From: JASHUC01 sp963849095 | Lineage (GTDB): Bacteria; Pseudomonadota; Gammaproteobacteria; Steroidobacterales; Steroidobacteraceae | NCBI GenBank assembly: GCA_963849095.1 | Contig: CAWKGA010000009.1 | Span: forward strand, 186,001 to 250,000 | DNA: 64,000 bases | Reading direction: 5' to 3' | Position numbers and translations under genes: made by a program | Shown here: positions 18,574 to 26,467 of the stretch, piece after piece | Layout: each line of letters begins with the position of its first letter | Numbering within the stretch: position 1 is the first letter of the stretch | Notes under the pieces: generated by a model | The model's database searches: none | Told to the model about the DNA's origin: nothing | What the model saw: only the letters and a program-made list of their open reading frames with translations

Positions 18574-18903
18574 ATGAACCGCTCCACCAAGGCGGACAAG
18601 GCGCGGCTGCTAAACGCGGCCCATCGTCTGCTCCAGCGCAATACGGAGCGGTCCGAGGCAGCGCAAAACCTGTCGCGCGAGTTTGGTCTATCGTCGCGCC
18701 AGGCCTATCGGTATCTCGAGCATGCGGCCGAACTTGGCCATCCAGTGCCGGTCGAAGAAGCCTCGATTCCCATCACATTGAAGCTGCCGCCGAGCACCGT
18801 GCGCCTGTTGCGCTCGTATGCGGCGAGCAGTGGCCTGACGCTTGGCGATATAGTCACCCGTGCACTGGGAGCGTTTCTGAGCGCTCTACGAAGGCATGGC
18901 TGA
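18574..18903 (+). CDS. small DNA-binding-like protein of the serine-recombinase element
   Basis: The protein is 109 aa. The N-terminal half looks like a helix-turn-helix (NAAHRLLQRNTERSEAAQNL, then REFGLSSRQAYRYLE). The C-terminal half has a ribbon-helix-helix-like pattern (ITLKLPPSTVRLLRSYAASS, then GLTLGDIVTRALGAFL). Both suggest DNA binding, so it may repress the element or assist recombination directionality; this is inference. It starts about 85 bp inside the left repeat, and its stop overlaps the next start (ATGGCTGA). The AT-rich stretch AAGAAGTAATATATTTATG just upstream is a probable promoter/leader. Confidence 0.75.
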   Translation: MNRSTKADKARLLNAAHRLLQRNTERSEAAQNLSREFGLSSRQAYRYLEHAAELGHPVPVEEASIPITLKLPPSTVRLLRSYAASSGLTLGDIVTRALGAFLSALRRHG

Positions 18904-19198
18904 GCGACCTCCCAGACGACTCGTCTTTCAAGTCCAGCTCGACTATACGTTTGATCGGTCGCGCGCGCCGAAGCTCGCGCAGGCCTATGAGCTGTTGGTG
19001 CCCACCCAGCAGCGCCTCGTCGGCACACGGCTGAAGGAGCGCGATGATGAAGATGGCAGCCATCTACGCCCGGGTTTCCTCGGAGCAGCAGCGCGAAGAG
19101 CGCACGATTGCGAGCCAGACGGCGGCGCTGATCGAGTTTGCGACGACTCACGATCTGCAGGTGCCGAAGGAGTGGATTTTCGAAGACGAAGGTTTTAG
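18896..19198 (+). CDS. small unknown protein of the serine-recombinase element
   Basis: The open frame is up to 100 aa and overlaps the preceding gene by 8 bp and the recombinase start by about 150 bp. The first 45 residues (RRLVFQVQLDYTFDRSRAPK, then LAQAYELLVPTQQ) look protein-like. The Arg/Asp-rich tail overlapping the recombinase does not, so the functional part may be short. Position between the DNA-binding-like gene and the recombinase, with overlapping start/stop codons, suggests translational coupling. I do not recognise a family. Confidence 0.5.
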   Translation: MAERPPRRLVFQVQLDYTFDRSRAPKLAQAYELLVPTQQRLVGTRLKERDDEDGSHLRPGFLGAAARRAHDCEPDGGADRVCDDSRSAGAEGVDFRRRRF

Positions 19199-20744
19199 CG
19201 GCGCGACGCTCGAACGACCAGGCCTGGAGCGCGTGCGGGACCTCGCCGCCGAAGGACAGATTCAAGCCGTACTCGCCTATGCGCCCGACCGTCTCAGCCG
19301 CAAGTACGCCTACCAGATCCTGCTGATCGAGGAGTTCACCCGGCATGGTGTTGAGACGCGCTTTGTTAAGGCACCCCAGGGCACGACGGCCGAGGATCAG
19401 CTGCTCGTTCAGTTCCAGGGCATGATTGCGGAGTATGAACGCGCACAGATCCTGGAGCGCTCGCGCCGGGGCAAGCGACATCGGGCCCGATCCGGTGAAG
19501 TCAGCGTGATGAGCGGCGCTCCCTATGGATATCGCTATGTCCGCAAGAGCGATGAGGCGCCGGCCTCGTACGCCGTAATCGAAGCAGAGGCCCAGATTGT
19601 GCAGCGCGTGTATGAGCTGTACACAGTCACGGGCTTGAGCATTGGCGCGATCACCCGCCAGCTCAACACACAGGGCGTTCCGACGCGCAAACGCAGTCCG
19701 CGCTGGGAGCGCTCGGTGGTGTGGGCGATGCTGCGCAACTCGGCGTATAGAGGCGTCGCGTATTTCGGCAAAACTCGTGTCGCGACGCGCAGTCGGGTCA
19801 CGCGGCCTCTGCGTCTGCGAGGTGGCATATCCAAGCGCGATAGCGCCGGCCACGAACGCCCGCGTGAGGACTGGGTCGCGATCCCGGTGCCACCGCTGGT
19901 GAGCGAAGAGAGCTTTGCGCGAGCCCAGGAACTGCTCCAGGAGAATAAAATACGGGCGCGACGCCGAACGATCACACCGAGCATCGTGCAGGGATTGGTC
20001 AGTTGCCAAAAGTGCGGTTACGCCTTCTCGCGCGTCTCCACGCGCACAAGTGCACGGAAGCTCCATTACTACAAGTGCATTGGCTCGGACAGCTGGCGAA
20101 AACTCGGCGGTCCGGTGTGCGACAATGGCCGCCTCGTGCGCCAGGATCTGCTCGATCAGATCGTCTGGGACGAGGTCATCCGATTGCTGGAGGACCCGAC
20201 GCTGATCCAACAGGAACTCGATCGCCGGCTTGCCGCGGCGCGCGCCTCCGATCCCACAAAGCAGCGCGAACAAAGTGTCCAGCGGGAGTTGACTCGTATT
20301 GGCAAGAGCATCGAACGGATGATCAACGCCTATCAGGAAGAGCTGGTATCGCTCGAACAGTTGCGCGATCGCATGCCGCCGCTGCGCCACAGGGAACAAA
20401 CGCTGCGCGCCGAACTGCAAGCGAACGCCGACCAGACCAATGATCGGGCCACTCTGTTGCGTCTGGCCGAAACCCTCACGGCCTTCTTGGCTCGACTGCG
20501 CGGTGCCGCCGATACGCTCGATGTCATTGAACGGCAGCGCATCGTGCGTCTGGTCGTCAAGGAGGTTCTGGTTGGCCACGACAGTATCGTGATCCGACAT
20601 AGCATTCCTGTCGCCTCGACACCCTCGCCCGGTGGTGGTGCGCCGACACCCCGTTCTCCCGAGGGCACCCTGGGTGGCCAAAGTTACCTTTTGCGTAAGG
20701 GGAGTGGCCACCGACCCTTGCGGGGTCCCGGTCTCCGTCGATGA
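19044..20744 (+). CDS. large serine recombinase
   Basis: The protein is 566 aa. The catalytic resolvase domain begins AAIYARVSSEQQREERTIASQ, with Ser in the RVSS motif. It continues APDRLSRKYAYQILLIEEF and FQGMIAEYERAQILERSRRGK. A Recombinase domain follows (YGYRYV to WVAIPVPPLVSEESFARAQ), then a zinc ribbon (SCQKCGYAFS...YYKC...C) and a coiled coil (about residues 405-460). The enzyme makes a covalent Ser-DNA link and recombines short attachment sites. The final 13 codons or so lie beyond the right repeat and come from the target RT gene. Confidence 0.95.
   Translation: MMKMAAIYARVSSEQQREERTIASQTAALIEFATTHDLQVPKEWIFEDEGFSGATLERPGLERVRDLAAEGQIQAVLAYAPDRLSRKYAYQILLIEEFTRHGVETRFVKAPQGTTAEDQLLVQFQGMIAEYERAQILERSRRGKRHRARSGEVSVMSGAPYGYRYVRKSDEAPASYAVIEAEAQIVQRVYELYTVTGLSIGAITRQLNTQGVPTRKRSPRWERSVVWAMLRNSAYRGVAYFGKTRVATRSRVTRPLRLRGGISKRDSAGHERPREDWVAIPVPPLVSEESFARAQELLQENKIRARRRTITPSIVQGLVSCQKCGYAFSRVSTRTSARKLHYYKCIGSDSWRKLGGPVCDNGRLVRQDLLDQIVWDEVIRLLEDPTLIQQELDRRLAAARASDPTKQREQSVQRELTRIGKSIERMINAYQEELVSLEQLRDRMPPLRHREQTLRAELQANADQTNDRATLLRLAETLTAFLARLRGAADTLDVIERQRIVRLVVKEVLVGHDSIVIRHSIPVASTPSPGGGAPTPRSPEGTLGGQSYLLRKGSGHRPLRGPGLRR
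20684..20705 (-). repeat. right terminal inverted repeat/half attachment site
   Basis: Reverse complement of the left repeat over all 22 bases. It lies inside the last codons of the recombinase ORF, which therefore reads through the attachment site into RT DNA. Confidence 0.9.
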
Positions 20745-21500
20745 CCACGTTCCGTCCTCAATCACTCCGGCCTTCAACCATTTGCCTATCAGACGAATCA
20801 TGCGTGGATCGCCGATCCGGTGCTCCACGAATCGGACGAGCCATTCGTGGCTCACCGAGTCGAAGAAGGACCGGACGTCGCAATCCAGAATGTAGTTCAC
20901 CTTCGTGCGGATAATCCCGAATGCTAGCGCATCCAGCGCATCGTGCTGGCTGCGTCCGGGTCGGAACCCGTACGAGAACCCAAGGAAATCCTCCTCGTAG
21001 ATCGCAGTGAGCACTTCGACCACAGCCCGCTGGACGATTTTGTCCTCCAGCGCCGCCACCCCTAACGGCCGATGTCCCTCCCCCTTGGGAATGAACTTCC
21101 GCCGCGAGGGCAGCGCCCGATAGGCACCGCGATGTACGCGCGCATGCAAATCCACCAGTCGAACTTCCAGGTTCTGCTCGTACTCCCGCCATGTCAGGCC
21201 ATCCACTCCCGGGGCCGCATCCCGCTTGAGCCAGGAAAAGGCCGCCCGCAGCAGATCGACGTCCACATGGTGAAGCAGTGCGGTGAACCGTTCCTTCTTC
21301 TCTTGCCTTGCTCTCTCTCGTACACGTTCAAGTCCCGGAAACACGCTCTCCCGGCTCGGTGTCCGGCGCGTGCGGATCTTGCCCGTGTTCCCCTCGGCCC
21401 CCTCCCTTCGCTCCACCGACTCCGCTTCCGATCGTCCGGGGTTGTTCGCCGGCTTCATCGCTACTGTGGAGGGGTCTGACTTCTCCGGCCCGTGCATCAT
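20710..21500 (-). pseudogene. ltrA: group II intron reverse transcriptase, N-terminal part (RT0-RT4)
   Basis: The N-terminal 265 or so residues of an LtrA-type RT run from the Met-rich start (MMHGPEKSDPS) to the RT4 motif GTPQGSVA. Motifs visible are APGVDGLTW, KFIPKGEGHRPLGVAALEDKIVQRAV, FSYGFRPGRSQHDALDAL and the RT3 block ILDCDVRSFFDSVSHEWL with the first catalytic Asp. The frame leaves RT sequence exactly at the serine-recombinase element end and continues as nonsense antisense to the recombinase. The other half lies at 17768-18469. Confidence 0.92.
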
Positions 21501-21802
21501 CGGCTACGGCTCCTCGCCTTCCCGATGCGGACCACCCTGTTGGGATTGCGAGTGGTCGGGCTGGAGATCTCCCGGTTCCCGTGCAAAGAGCTTCCGTACA
21601 TGCCAGTGTCTTCGACTACGCCGGGTCGGCGAAGCGCTCGCGATATCGCGCCTCGACGTTTTGCCTTCCGACTTGACAACGTCGTCGGCACCCGGGAAAT
21701 TAACCCTTTCGCAGCTCAATGGCTGGCCTGTACGCTCCCCTGTCAACGCTTCGCCGACACCCTCACGCGTGCCTGCGCATGACTCGGGGTCAATGCGGGT
21801 CG

Positions 21803-22387
21803 CTACCCCTTCATCGTAGTGGACTTGCACCACCTACTCCTTGCCGGTCTCCCGGCGCACTGCCCATGGTTTTCAACCATGACGACCTCGACTGCGGGAC
21901 CACAGGCCATGCACAGGCCCCAGTCGTAGTCCGGGGGCCTGTCGTTGCCCCAGGAGTCGTAGAACTGACTGTCGTGGTAGGACATGGACGCCGGGCCACC
22001 TGCCAGCAGCTCACCCAGCGCGACTACCGTGCCGTGATCGACCGTGAAGACAGCGCGCAAGGAGCTGCGGTTGCAATCACAGGAGGTCGTAATGAGAAAG
22101 TACGGGGCATTCCACACCACGTCGCCTCTGAGAGTCGCGAGCGCGGCCGTGACGTTCTTGGCGACGATGAACGTGTGCACGCTCATGGGTTCACCCTGCG
22201 AGTCAAGCAGTTGCACCTCGAAAGAGTAGCCGACGCTGGTCGGGTTCGAGGCGGTCAGAATTGCCTCGACACGTACAGGGGACTGGTAGAGGGTCCAATG
22301 CTTCGCGCCGACCGCCCTGTCGTCCGCCGATAGGGCGAGGGGCGCGCACAGAAGCAGCCCGACAAACAGCTTTGATGGCGCACGCAT
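21803..22387 (-). CDS. secreted hypothetical protein, C-terminus altered by the intron
   Basis: The protein starts with a signal peptide (MRAPSKLFVGLLLCAPLALSADD) and continues as a beta-rich domain with YQSPVRVEAILTASNPTSVG and a Cys pair CDCN. I do not recognise the family. From base 21860 downward the sequence is intron-derived (codons after VENHGQ), so the native C-terminus is lost unless the intron splices. Spliced joining would give VENHGHTLLRPRC and a stop at about 17622. It was probably convergent with the YdeI-like gene before the intron arrived. Confidence 0.65.
   Translation of the reverse strand: MRAPSKLFVGLLLCAPLALSADDRAVGAKHWTLYQSPVRVEAILTASNPTSVGYSFEVQLLDSQGEPMSVHTFIVAKNVTAALATLRGDVVWNAPYFLITTSCDCNRSSLRAVFTVDHGTVVALGELLAGGPASMSYHDSQFYDSWGNDRPPDYDWGLCMACGPAVEVVMVENHGQCAGRPARSRWCKSTTMKG
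21865..21881 (-). other. stem-loop in the 5' exon, candidate intron target motif
   Basis: CATGGTT-GAA-AACCATG is a perfect 7-bp stem with a 3-nt loop, ending four bases before the intron start. Introns that lack an endonuclease domain often insert just after such hairpins. It also lies inside the last codons of the secreted-protein gene on the same strand. Confidence 0.5.
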
Positions 22388-22546
22388 TGTGGAGACTCCG
22401 GGCCCTCGTTACGGGCTGGGGCGAGCCCTCCAACGCGAAATCTTACCGCCTAATAGCCGACGTTCGCCAACAGCCGGTACGGGTCGATATCGAGTCCGAC
22501 GAGCCGATGCAAACTGGCGCCGGTTTTGTACAACCGGAGTATCGCC

Positions 22547-22716
22547 ATGGATCAGTTCATTCGTTCCCGTCCCCGAGGCGACCCTTGGAACAAAGGTAAG
22601 CTCGTCGGCCAAAAAGCACCGCTGCGACTCAAGGAGATCTGGGCCATCCGCATTCGCTTGCAGCTCGGCGATCGCGCTCGTGAATTGGCGCTATTCAACC
22701 TCGCGGTGGATAGTAA
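22547..22716 (+). pseudogene. small tyrosine recombinase, 5' fragment
   Basis: This is the N-terminal part (MDQFIRSRPRGDPWNKGKLV to LALFNLAVDSK) of a small integrase of about 205 aa. It is split by an ISAzo13-type insertion after the AAG codon of DSK. The continuation is at 24008-24464. An upstream in-frame ATG at 22526 adds seven residues; the MDQF start is preferred as the start of the homologous block. Confidence 0.88.
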
Positions 22717-24004
22717 GGATCCGTTAATAAATAAAGGTTTCAATAAGTGAAGCAACGCTTTATACTGCCGAGGCATGGAGGCTCTCTCGGAGTTGAAGCG
22801 CAAGCTGGGTTCGATTTGGCCTCATCTGGATGAGCGCACCCGGCGGTTGACTGCGGCGAATGAAGCGTTGAGCTTGGGCCGCGGCGGTATCTCCTTGGTG
22901 CACCGAGCCTGTGGGCTCTCGCGCAAGGCGATCCTCAAAGGTATTCGGGAGATGGACGCCGGCGAGAGGCTGCCGGAAGGTCGGATTCGCCGACCTGGAG
23001 CGGGCCGCAAGGCCATTACGGTGTCGGATCCGCAGCTCCTCGAGACGCTTGATGAGATGATCGAGGGACATACGCGAGGCGATCCGGAGTCCCCGCTGCG
23101 CTGGATCTGTAAGAGCACGCGGGTGATTGCCCGAGCGCTGAGCAAGCAAAAGCATCCCGTGAGCCACGTGAAGGTGGCGCAGATTCTTCATGAGCAGCAT
23201 TACAGCCTGCAGGGCAATCGCAAGACCGAGGAGGGAGCGGATCATCCCGACCGGGATGCGCAATTTCGGCATATCAGCGCCGAGGTCAAGAAGTATCTTC
23301 GGGACGGTCTTCCGGTGATCTCGGTGGACACCAAGAAGAAGGAACTCATCGGCAATTACGCGAACTCGGGCCAGCAGTGGCTGCCGGCCAAGCAGCCGTT
23401 GCAGGTTCAGGGTCACGATTTTCCAAGCCCCGAGGTGCCTCGGGCCTACCCCTATGGCATCTACGACATCGGCCGCAATGCGGGCTTTGTGAACATCGGA
23501 ACCGATCACGATACCGGAGCCTTTGCGGTGGCTTCCATCCGCGGGTGGTGGCGGGCGGAGGGGCGCAAGATCTATGCAGATGCCGCCGAGATCCTGATCA
23601 CCGCCGACTCCGGCGGCAGCAACGGGTATCGGCTGCGGCTGTGGAAGCTGGAGTTGCAGAAGTTTGCCGATCAAACCGGACTGTGCATCTCGGTCTGTCA
23701 TTTCCCGCCCGGCACCAGCAAGTGGAACAAGGTGGAGCATCGGCTCTTTTCCTTCATCTCATCGAACTGGCGCGGTGAGCCCCTGCGCGACTATGAGACG
23801 ATCGTCCATCTGATTGCCAAGACCACCACGGCCAAGGGACTGAAGGTCACCTGTCGGCTGGATCGGCGCAAGTACTCCACAGGCCGCAAGGTGAGCGCTG
23901 AGGAGATGAAGCGAGTGAAGCTGCAACCCAACAGGTTCCACGGCGAATGGAATTACGTCATTCGCCCGAACTGATCATTGATACCTTTATTTATCAACGA
24001 CTCC
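22717..24004 (+). mobile_element. ISAzo13-family-like insertion sequence
   Basis: This 1288-bp IS has imperfect 25-bp terminal repeats, starting GGATCCGTTAATAAATAAAG on the left and GGAGTCGTTGATAAATAAAG on the right in reverse complement, with 21 of 25 matching. It is flanked by TAA on both sides (22714-22716, 24005-24007), a probable 3-bp target duplication. Removing the IS and one TAA gives GTG GAT AGT AAG CTG and rejoins the tyrosine-recombinase frame. It carries one transposase gene. Confidence 0.88.
22775..23974 (+). CDS. ISAzo13 family transposase
   Basis: This 399-aa transposase is full length for the family. The N-terminal helix-turn-helix region includes RGGISLVHRACGLSRKAILK. The catalytic core has DDE candidates in VISVDTKKKELIGNY, LITADSGGSNGYR and WNKVEHRLFSFIS. 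The start lies 58 bp inside the left end, and the stop lies 30 bp before the right end. It appears intact and could be active. The insertion interrupts a tyrosine-recombinase gene. Confidence 0.93.
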   Translation: MEALSELKRKLGSIWPHLDERTRRLTAANEALSLGRGGISLVHRACGLSRKAILKGIREMDAGERLPEGRIRRPGAGRKAITVSDPQLLETLDEMIEGHTRGDPESPLRWICKSTRVIARALSKQKHPVSHVKVAQILHEQHYSLQGNRKTEEGADHPDRDAQFRHISAEVKKYLRDGLPVISVDTKKKELIGNYANSGQQWLPAKQPLQVQGHDFPSPEVPRAYPYGIYDIGRNAGFVNIGTDHDTGAFAVASIRGWWRAEGRKIYADAAEILITADSGGSNGYRLRLWKLELQKFADQTGLCISVCHFPPGTSKWNKVEHRLFSFISSNWRGEPLRDYETIVHLIAKTTTAKGLKVTCRLDRRKYSTGRKVSAEEMKRVKLQPNRFHGEWNYVIRPN

Positions 24005-24007
24005 TAA

Positions 24008-24464
24008 GCTGAGGTCTTGCGATCTCGTCAAGCTTCGCGTCCGCAACGTCATGCATGGAGAGCGGGTCGCCGCGCGCGCGATCGTAATGCACCAGAAGAC
24101 ACAGCGGCCTGTACAGTTCGAGATCACCGAGCAGACGCGCGAGGCCGTGATGGGGTGGATTCGCCACCAAGGCCTGAAAAGCGACGATTACCTATTCGCG
24201 AGTCGCCTCCGGGCGTCGCCCCACCTATCGACGCGCCAGTACGCACGCATCGTCCACAGCTGGGTGAACGAGATCGGTCTCGATCCAGTTGCATATGGCA
24301 CTCACACGCTGCGGCGCACAAAAGCCTCGCTGATCTACCGTCGTACGATGAATTTGCGGGCGGTACAGTTGCTGCTCGGGCACAGCAAGCTCGAGAGTAC
24401 CGTTCGGTACCTCGGTATTGAGGTTGATGACGCCCTGGAAATGGCCGAACAGACCGAAGTGTAA
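24008..24464 (+). pseudogene. small tyrosine recombinase, 3' fragment
   Basis: The fragment continues the interrupted integrase as LRSCDLVKLRVRNVMHGER and carries the C-terminal catalytic domain: HTLRRTKAS (HxxR box), LLLGHSKLESTVRYLG (H and the candidate nucleophile Tyr) and the ending EVDDALEMAEQTEV. An arm-type N-terminal domain is absent in this subfamily. An internal ATG at 24051 could begin a truncated product lacking the first third. Confidence 0.9.
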
Positions 24465-24601
24465 CGGGTACGCTGGTCAGCGGCTGCTTCGCGGTCGCTG
24501 ACCGGCCAGAACCCGCCACTCGACCTTGCCCGCCGGACTTCCGCTTAGCGGACGTTTTCCTGACTGCGTATCATAGAACAACACGTCTACCGAGGTGACG
24601 C

Positions 24602-24970
24602 ATGCTCGAATCGATTAGCCACATTGCTCTCGTAGTAAAAGAACCTGCCAGGACAGCCGCGCTGTTTCATGACCTCTTCGGCGCCCGAGCGGTTGAGCGT
24701 GAGGACGAAGATGGTCATCTCGAAACATTCGTCAGAGTGGGAGGCACCTGGATTGTGCTGGTTGGCGCGCCCGTTCAACGTGCCCGGACCGGGGACCATA
24801 TTGCCTTTCACGCCACACCGGAAATTCTCGAGGCTACCATCGCCAAACTCCAAACCATGGGGCGCGAGTTCATAAGGGCTCGTTCCAATAGGGCTTTGTA
24901 CTTCTTCGATTACGATGATCACGTCTTCGAATTGAATACAGAGGACATTGATAAGGAGCTCGGAGGATAG
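24602..24970 (+). CDS. VOC/glyoxalase superfamily protein
   Basis: This 122-aa single VOC module begins ESISHIALVVKEPARTAALF, where His is the first metal ligand. It has HLETFVRVGGTWIVL in the middle and ends FFDYDDHVFELNTEDIDKE, with the last Glu as a metal ligand. The family includes glyoxalase I, fosfomycin-resistance proteins and dioxygenases; FosA-like length makes a detoxification role possible but not shown. It is preceded by a ribosome site GAGGTGA. Confidence 0.85.
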   Translation: MLESISHIALVVKEPARTAALFHDLFGARAVEREDEDGHLETFVRVGGTWIVLVGAPVQRARTGDHIAFHATPEILEATIAKLQTMGREFIRARSNRALYFFDYDDHVFELNTEDIDKELGG

Positions 24971-25254
24971 AAGGCGCGGAATTGTCGAGCGTCGTGAGGC
25001 GGCCACAACCGGACCTCGGCGTACCGATCGTAACGCGCCGGTGAGCGGCCATTCGCTGCGGGATGCCTCGCCCCCCGTCTGGTCGAGGTTCTCGCGCGCC
25101 CCGAGTGAACCAGCGCCAGACATTCCTCTCGCATGATCCCGGAAGCTCGCTCCACCGGAGGATCGGCTTCACCGCGATGGGTGCCGCTGCAAGATCGCTT
25201 ACACGCCAGCGCCACCGCGCGTTGCCATGTTGGTTCATCTACCGATTCTGGTTG

Positions 25255-26319
25255 TCACGTGGGCGACGTTGCAGCGCGCGACTCAGACGCGGCATCCGAC
25301 GCCGGGGCCGGCCCTGCGTAGACCCGCCCGTAATCGAAATCGCAGCCCAGACGCGCGAGCTCGGCGCGACAATAGGTATCGATGCGTGCCTGCTCCTCGG
25401 GTGTCAGCAGCTCCCGTGAGGCTCCCGTCTCACCCCGCCGGATCATGCTGCTGCCGGCCTGTCGCGAGCGCACCCGGTGATTCAGATCGAAGCGATCTCC
25501 GATCTCCCTCATGTGCTCGAAGCTGGTCTGCCTCACCACGGCTGCCAACTCTTCGCTCGAGAGTGGAACGCCCATGAGCGCCGCGATGCGCCGTACCGTC
25601 CCGGGCAGGTCGCGCTTCATCTGCTCGTAAGTGAGGAACAGCACGTTGTCACGCTGCCGTAGGGCCCACCAGCTATTCAGGTGCTCGGCCCACCGGCCGC
25701 TCATCGCGTCCGGCGAGAGAAAAGTGCGCAACCACTTTTCCTTGGAGCACATGAGCGACTCCAACATGGAGTCGCGTACGAAGTAGTAGCTGGAAACGAA
25801 TGCGTCCTTCGGGTCACGCACCACGCAGATGTAGCGCGCTGCCCGGTTGTAGGGCACCCGGTCGGCGCGCAGATGCGTCTTGATGACGCGCAGCCCGGTC
25901 GGCGAGTTGCGCCAGGGCGTTTCGTCCTCGACGGGCACGGCAATCGCGCGCCCCCAGCGCGAGGGGACGTCCGGCCAAGCGACCAGGTCATGGATGTGCT
26001 CGAATGAAGCCGCGCCCCGGTATGCAATTTGCAGCGCGATGTGCATCGTCCAGTTGGTGCCGCTCTTGAAATAGGAGCACACCAGTACATCGTGCTCGCC
26101 GGGCGGGTAGGAACCGAACTTTCCCATGGCGCGGTTCATCGTCCGCGTCATCGCGCCGGGCCACCTACCAAGCAAATCGAGCACGCGGATTATCGGCCAC
26201 GCCAGTAGCAGCCCCAGTCCCCGCCCAATCGCCGCCACCACTCGCCGGATGCCGCGATGCCGCCGGTTACGCAAAAGGCGCTTGTTAGCACGACTCACTG
26301 CCTGCCCCTCCCGTATCAC
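25255..26319 (-). CDS. sulfotransferase domain protein
   Basis: The protein is 354 aa. The PAPS-binding 5'-phosphosulfate loop reads CSYFKSGTNWTMHIA and the 3'-phosphate motif reads VVRDPKDAFVSSYYF. A hydrophobic N-terminal segment (GRGLGLLLAWPIIRVLDLLG) may anchor it to the membrane. The C-terminal GETGASRELLTPEEQ region corresponds to the RKGxxGDWK loop of cytosolic sulfotransferases but is divergent. It would transfer sulfate from PAPS to an unknown acceptor. Codon use matches high-GC host genes. Confidence 0.87.
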   Translation of the reverse strand: MIREGQAVSRANKRLLRNRRHRGIRRVVAAIGRGLGLLLAWPIIRVLDLLGRWPGAMTRTMNRAMGKFGSYPPGEHDVLVCSYFKSGTNWTMHIALQIAYRGAASFEHIHDLVAWPDVPSRWGRAIAVPVEDETPWRNSPTGLRVIKTHLRADRVPYNRAARYICVVRDPKDAFVSSYYFVRDSMLESLMCSKEKWLRTFLSPDAMSGRWAEHLNSWWALRQRDNVLFLTYEQMKRDLPGTVRRIAALMGVPLSSEELAAVVRQTSFEHMREIGDRFDLNHRVRSRQAGSSMIRRGETGASRELLTPEEQARIDTYCRAELARLGCDFDYGRVYAGPAPASDAASESRAATSPT

Positions 26320-26467
26320 GCGCAGTGTACGTCACCGGGTCTGCGGCGCGAAACGCTGGGCAGCCCGTGTGATCCGTCTCCGTCCGGCCAGGAACGGTCC
26401 GAGAGGCGATAGATTTGCCGGCCAGAAACCAGACATTCAAGATAGATGCGTCTTTGGTCGTATAATT

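Larger units (their letters stand above)
18464..20709 (+). mobile_element. serine-recombinase element inserted in the RT4 motif
   Basis: This 2.2-kb element is bounded by perfect 22-bp inverted repeats at 18468-18489 (ACTCCCCTTACGCAAAAGGT plus AA) and 20684-20705. Both are followed outward by the shared GGCC (18464-18467, 20706-20709). Between them lie two small genes and a large serine recombinase, all rightward. Deleting the element with one GGCC restores the RT frame exactly. A joined circle would carry a 48-bp perfect palindrome centred on GGCC, as expected for a serine-integrase attP with symmetric half-sites. No transposase or cargo gene is present. I cannot name the family. Confidence 0.85.
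17710..21860 (-). mobile_element. group II intron (retroelement), itself interrupted
   Basis: On the minus strand the 5' boundary begins GTGCGCC (21860), matching the GUGYG group II start. The RT/maturase ORF follows. Downstream of its stop lies a domain V/VI-like region (about 17714-17767) ending ...CGCGAT, consistent with a 3' AY. A 17-nt perfect hairpin in the 5' exon (21865-21881, CATGGTTGAAAACCATG) lies five bases upstream of the intron, the type of target used by terminator-directed introns. Boundaries were deduced from exon-joining in the YdeI-like gene and are approximate to a few bases. Without the nested element the intron would be about 1.9 kb. Confidence 0.8.

Noticed and set aside
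18705..21500. A 931-codon minus-strand open frame joining RT sequence to long unknown sequence
   Set aside because: Only the first part (to about 20710) is RT; the rest is antisense of the serine recombinase and shows no domain. The junction is the element boundary.
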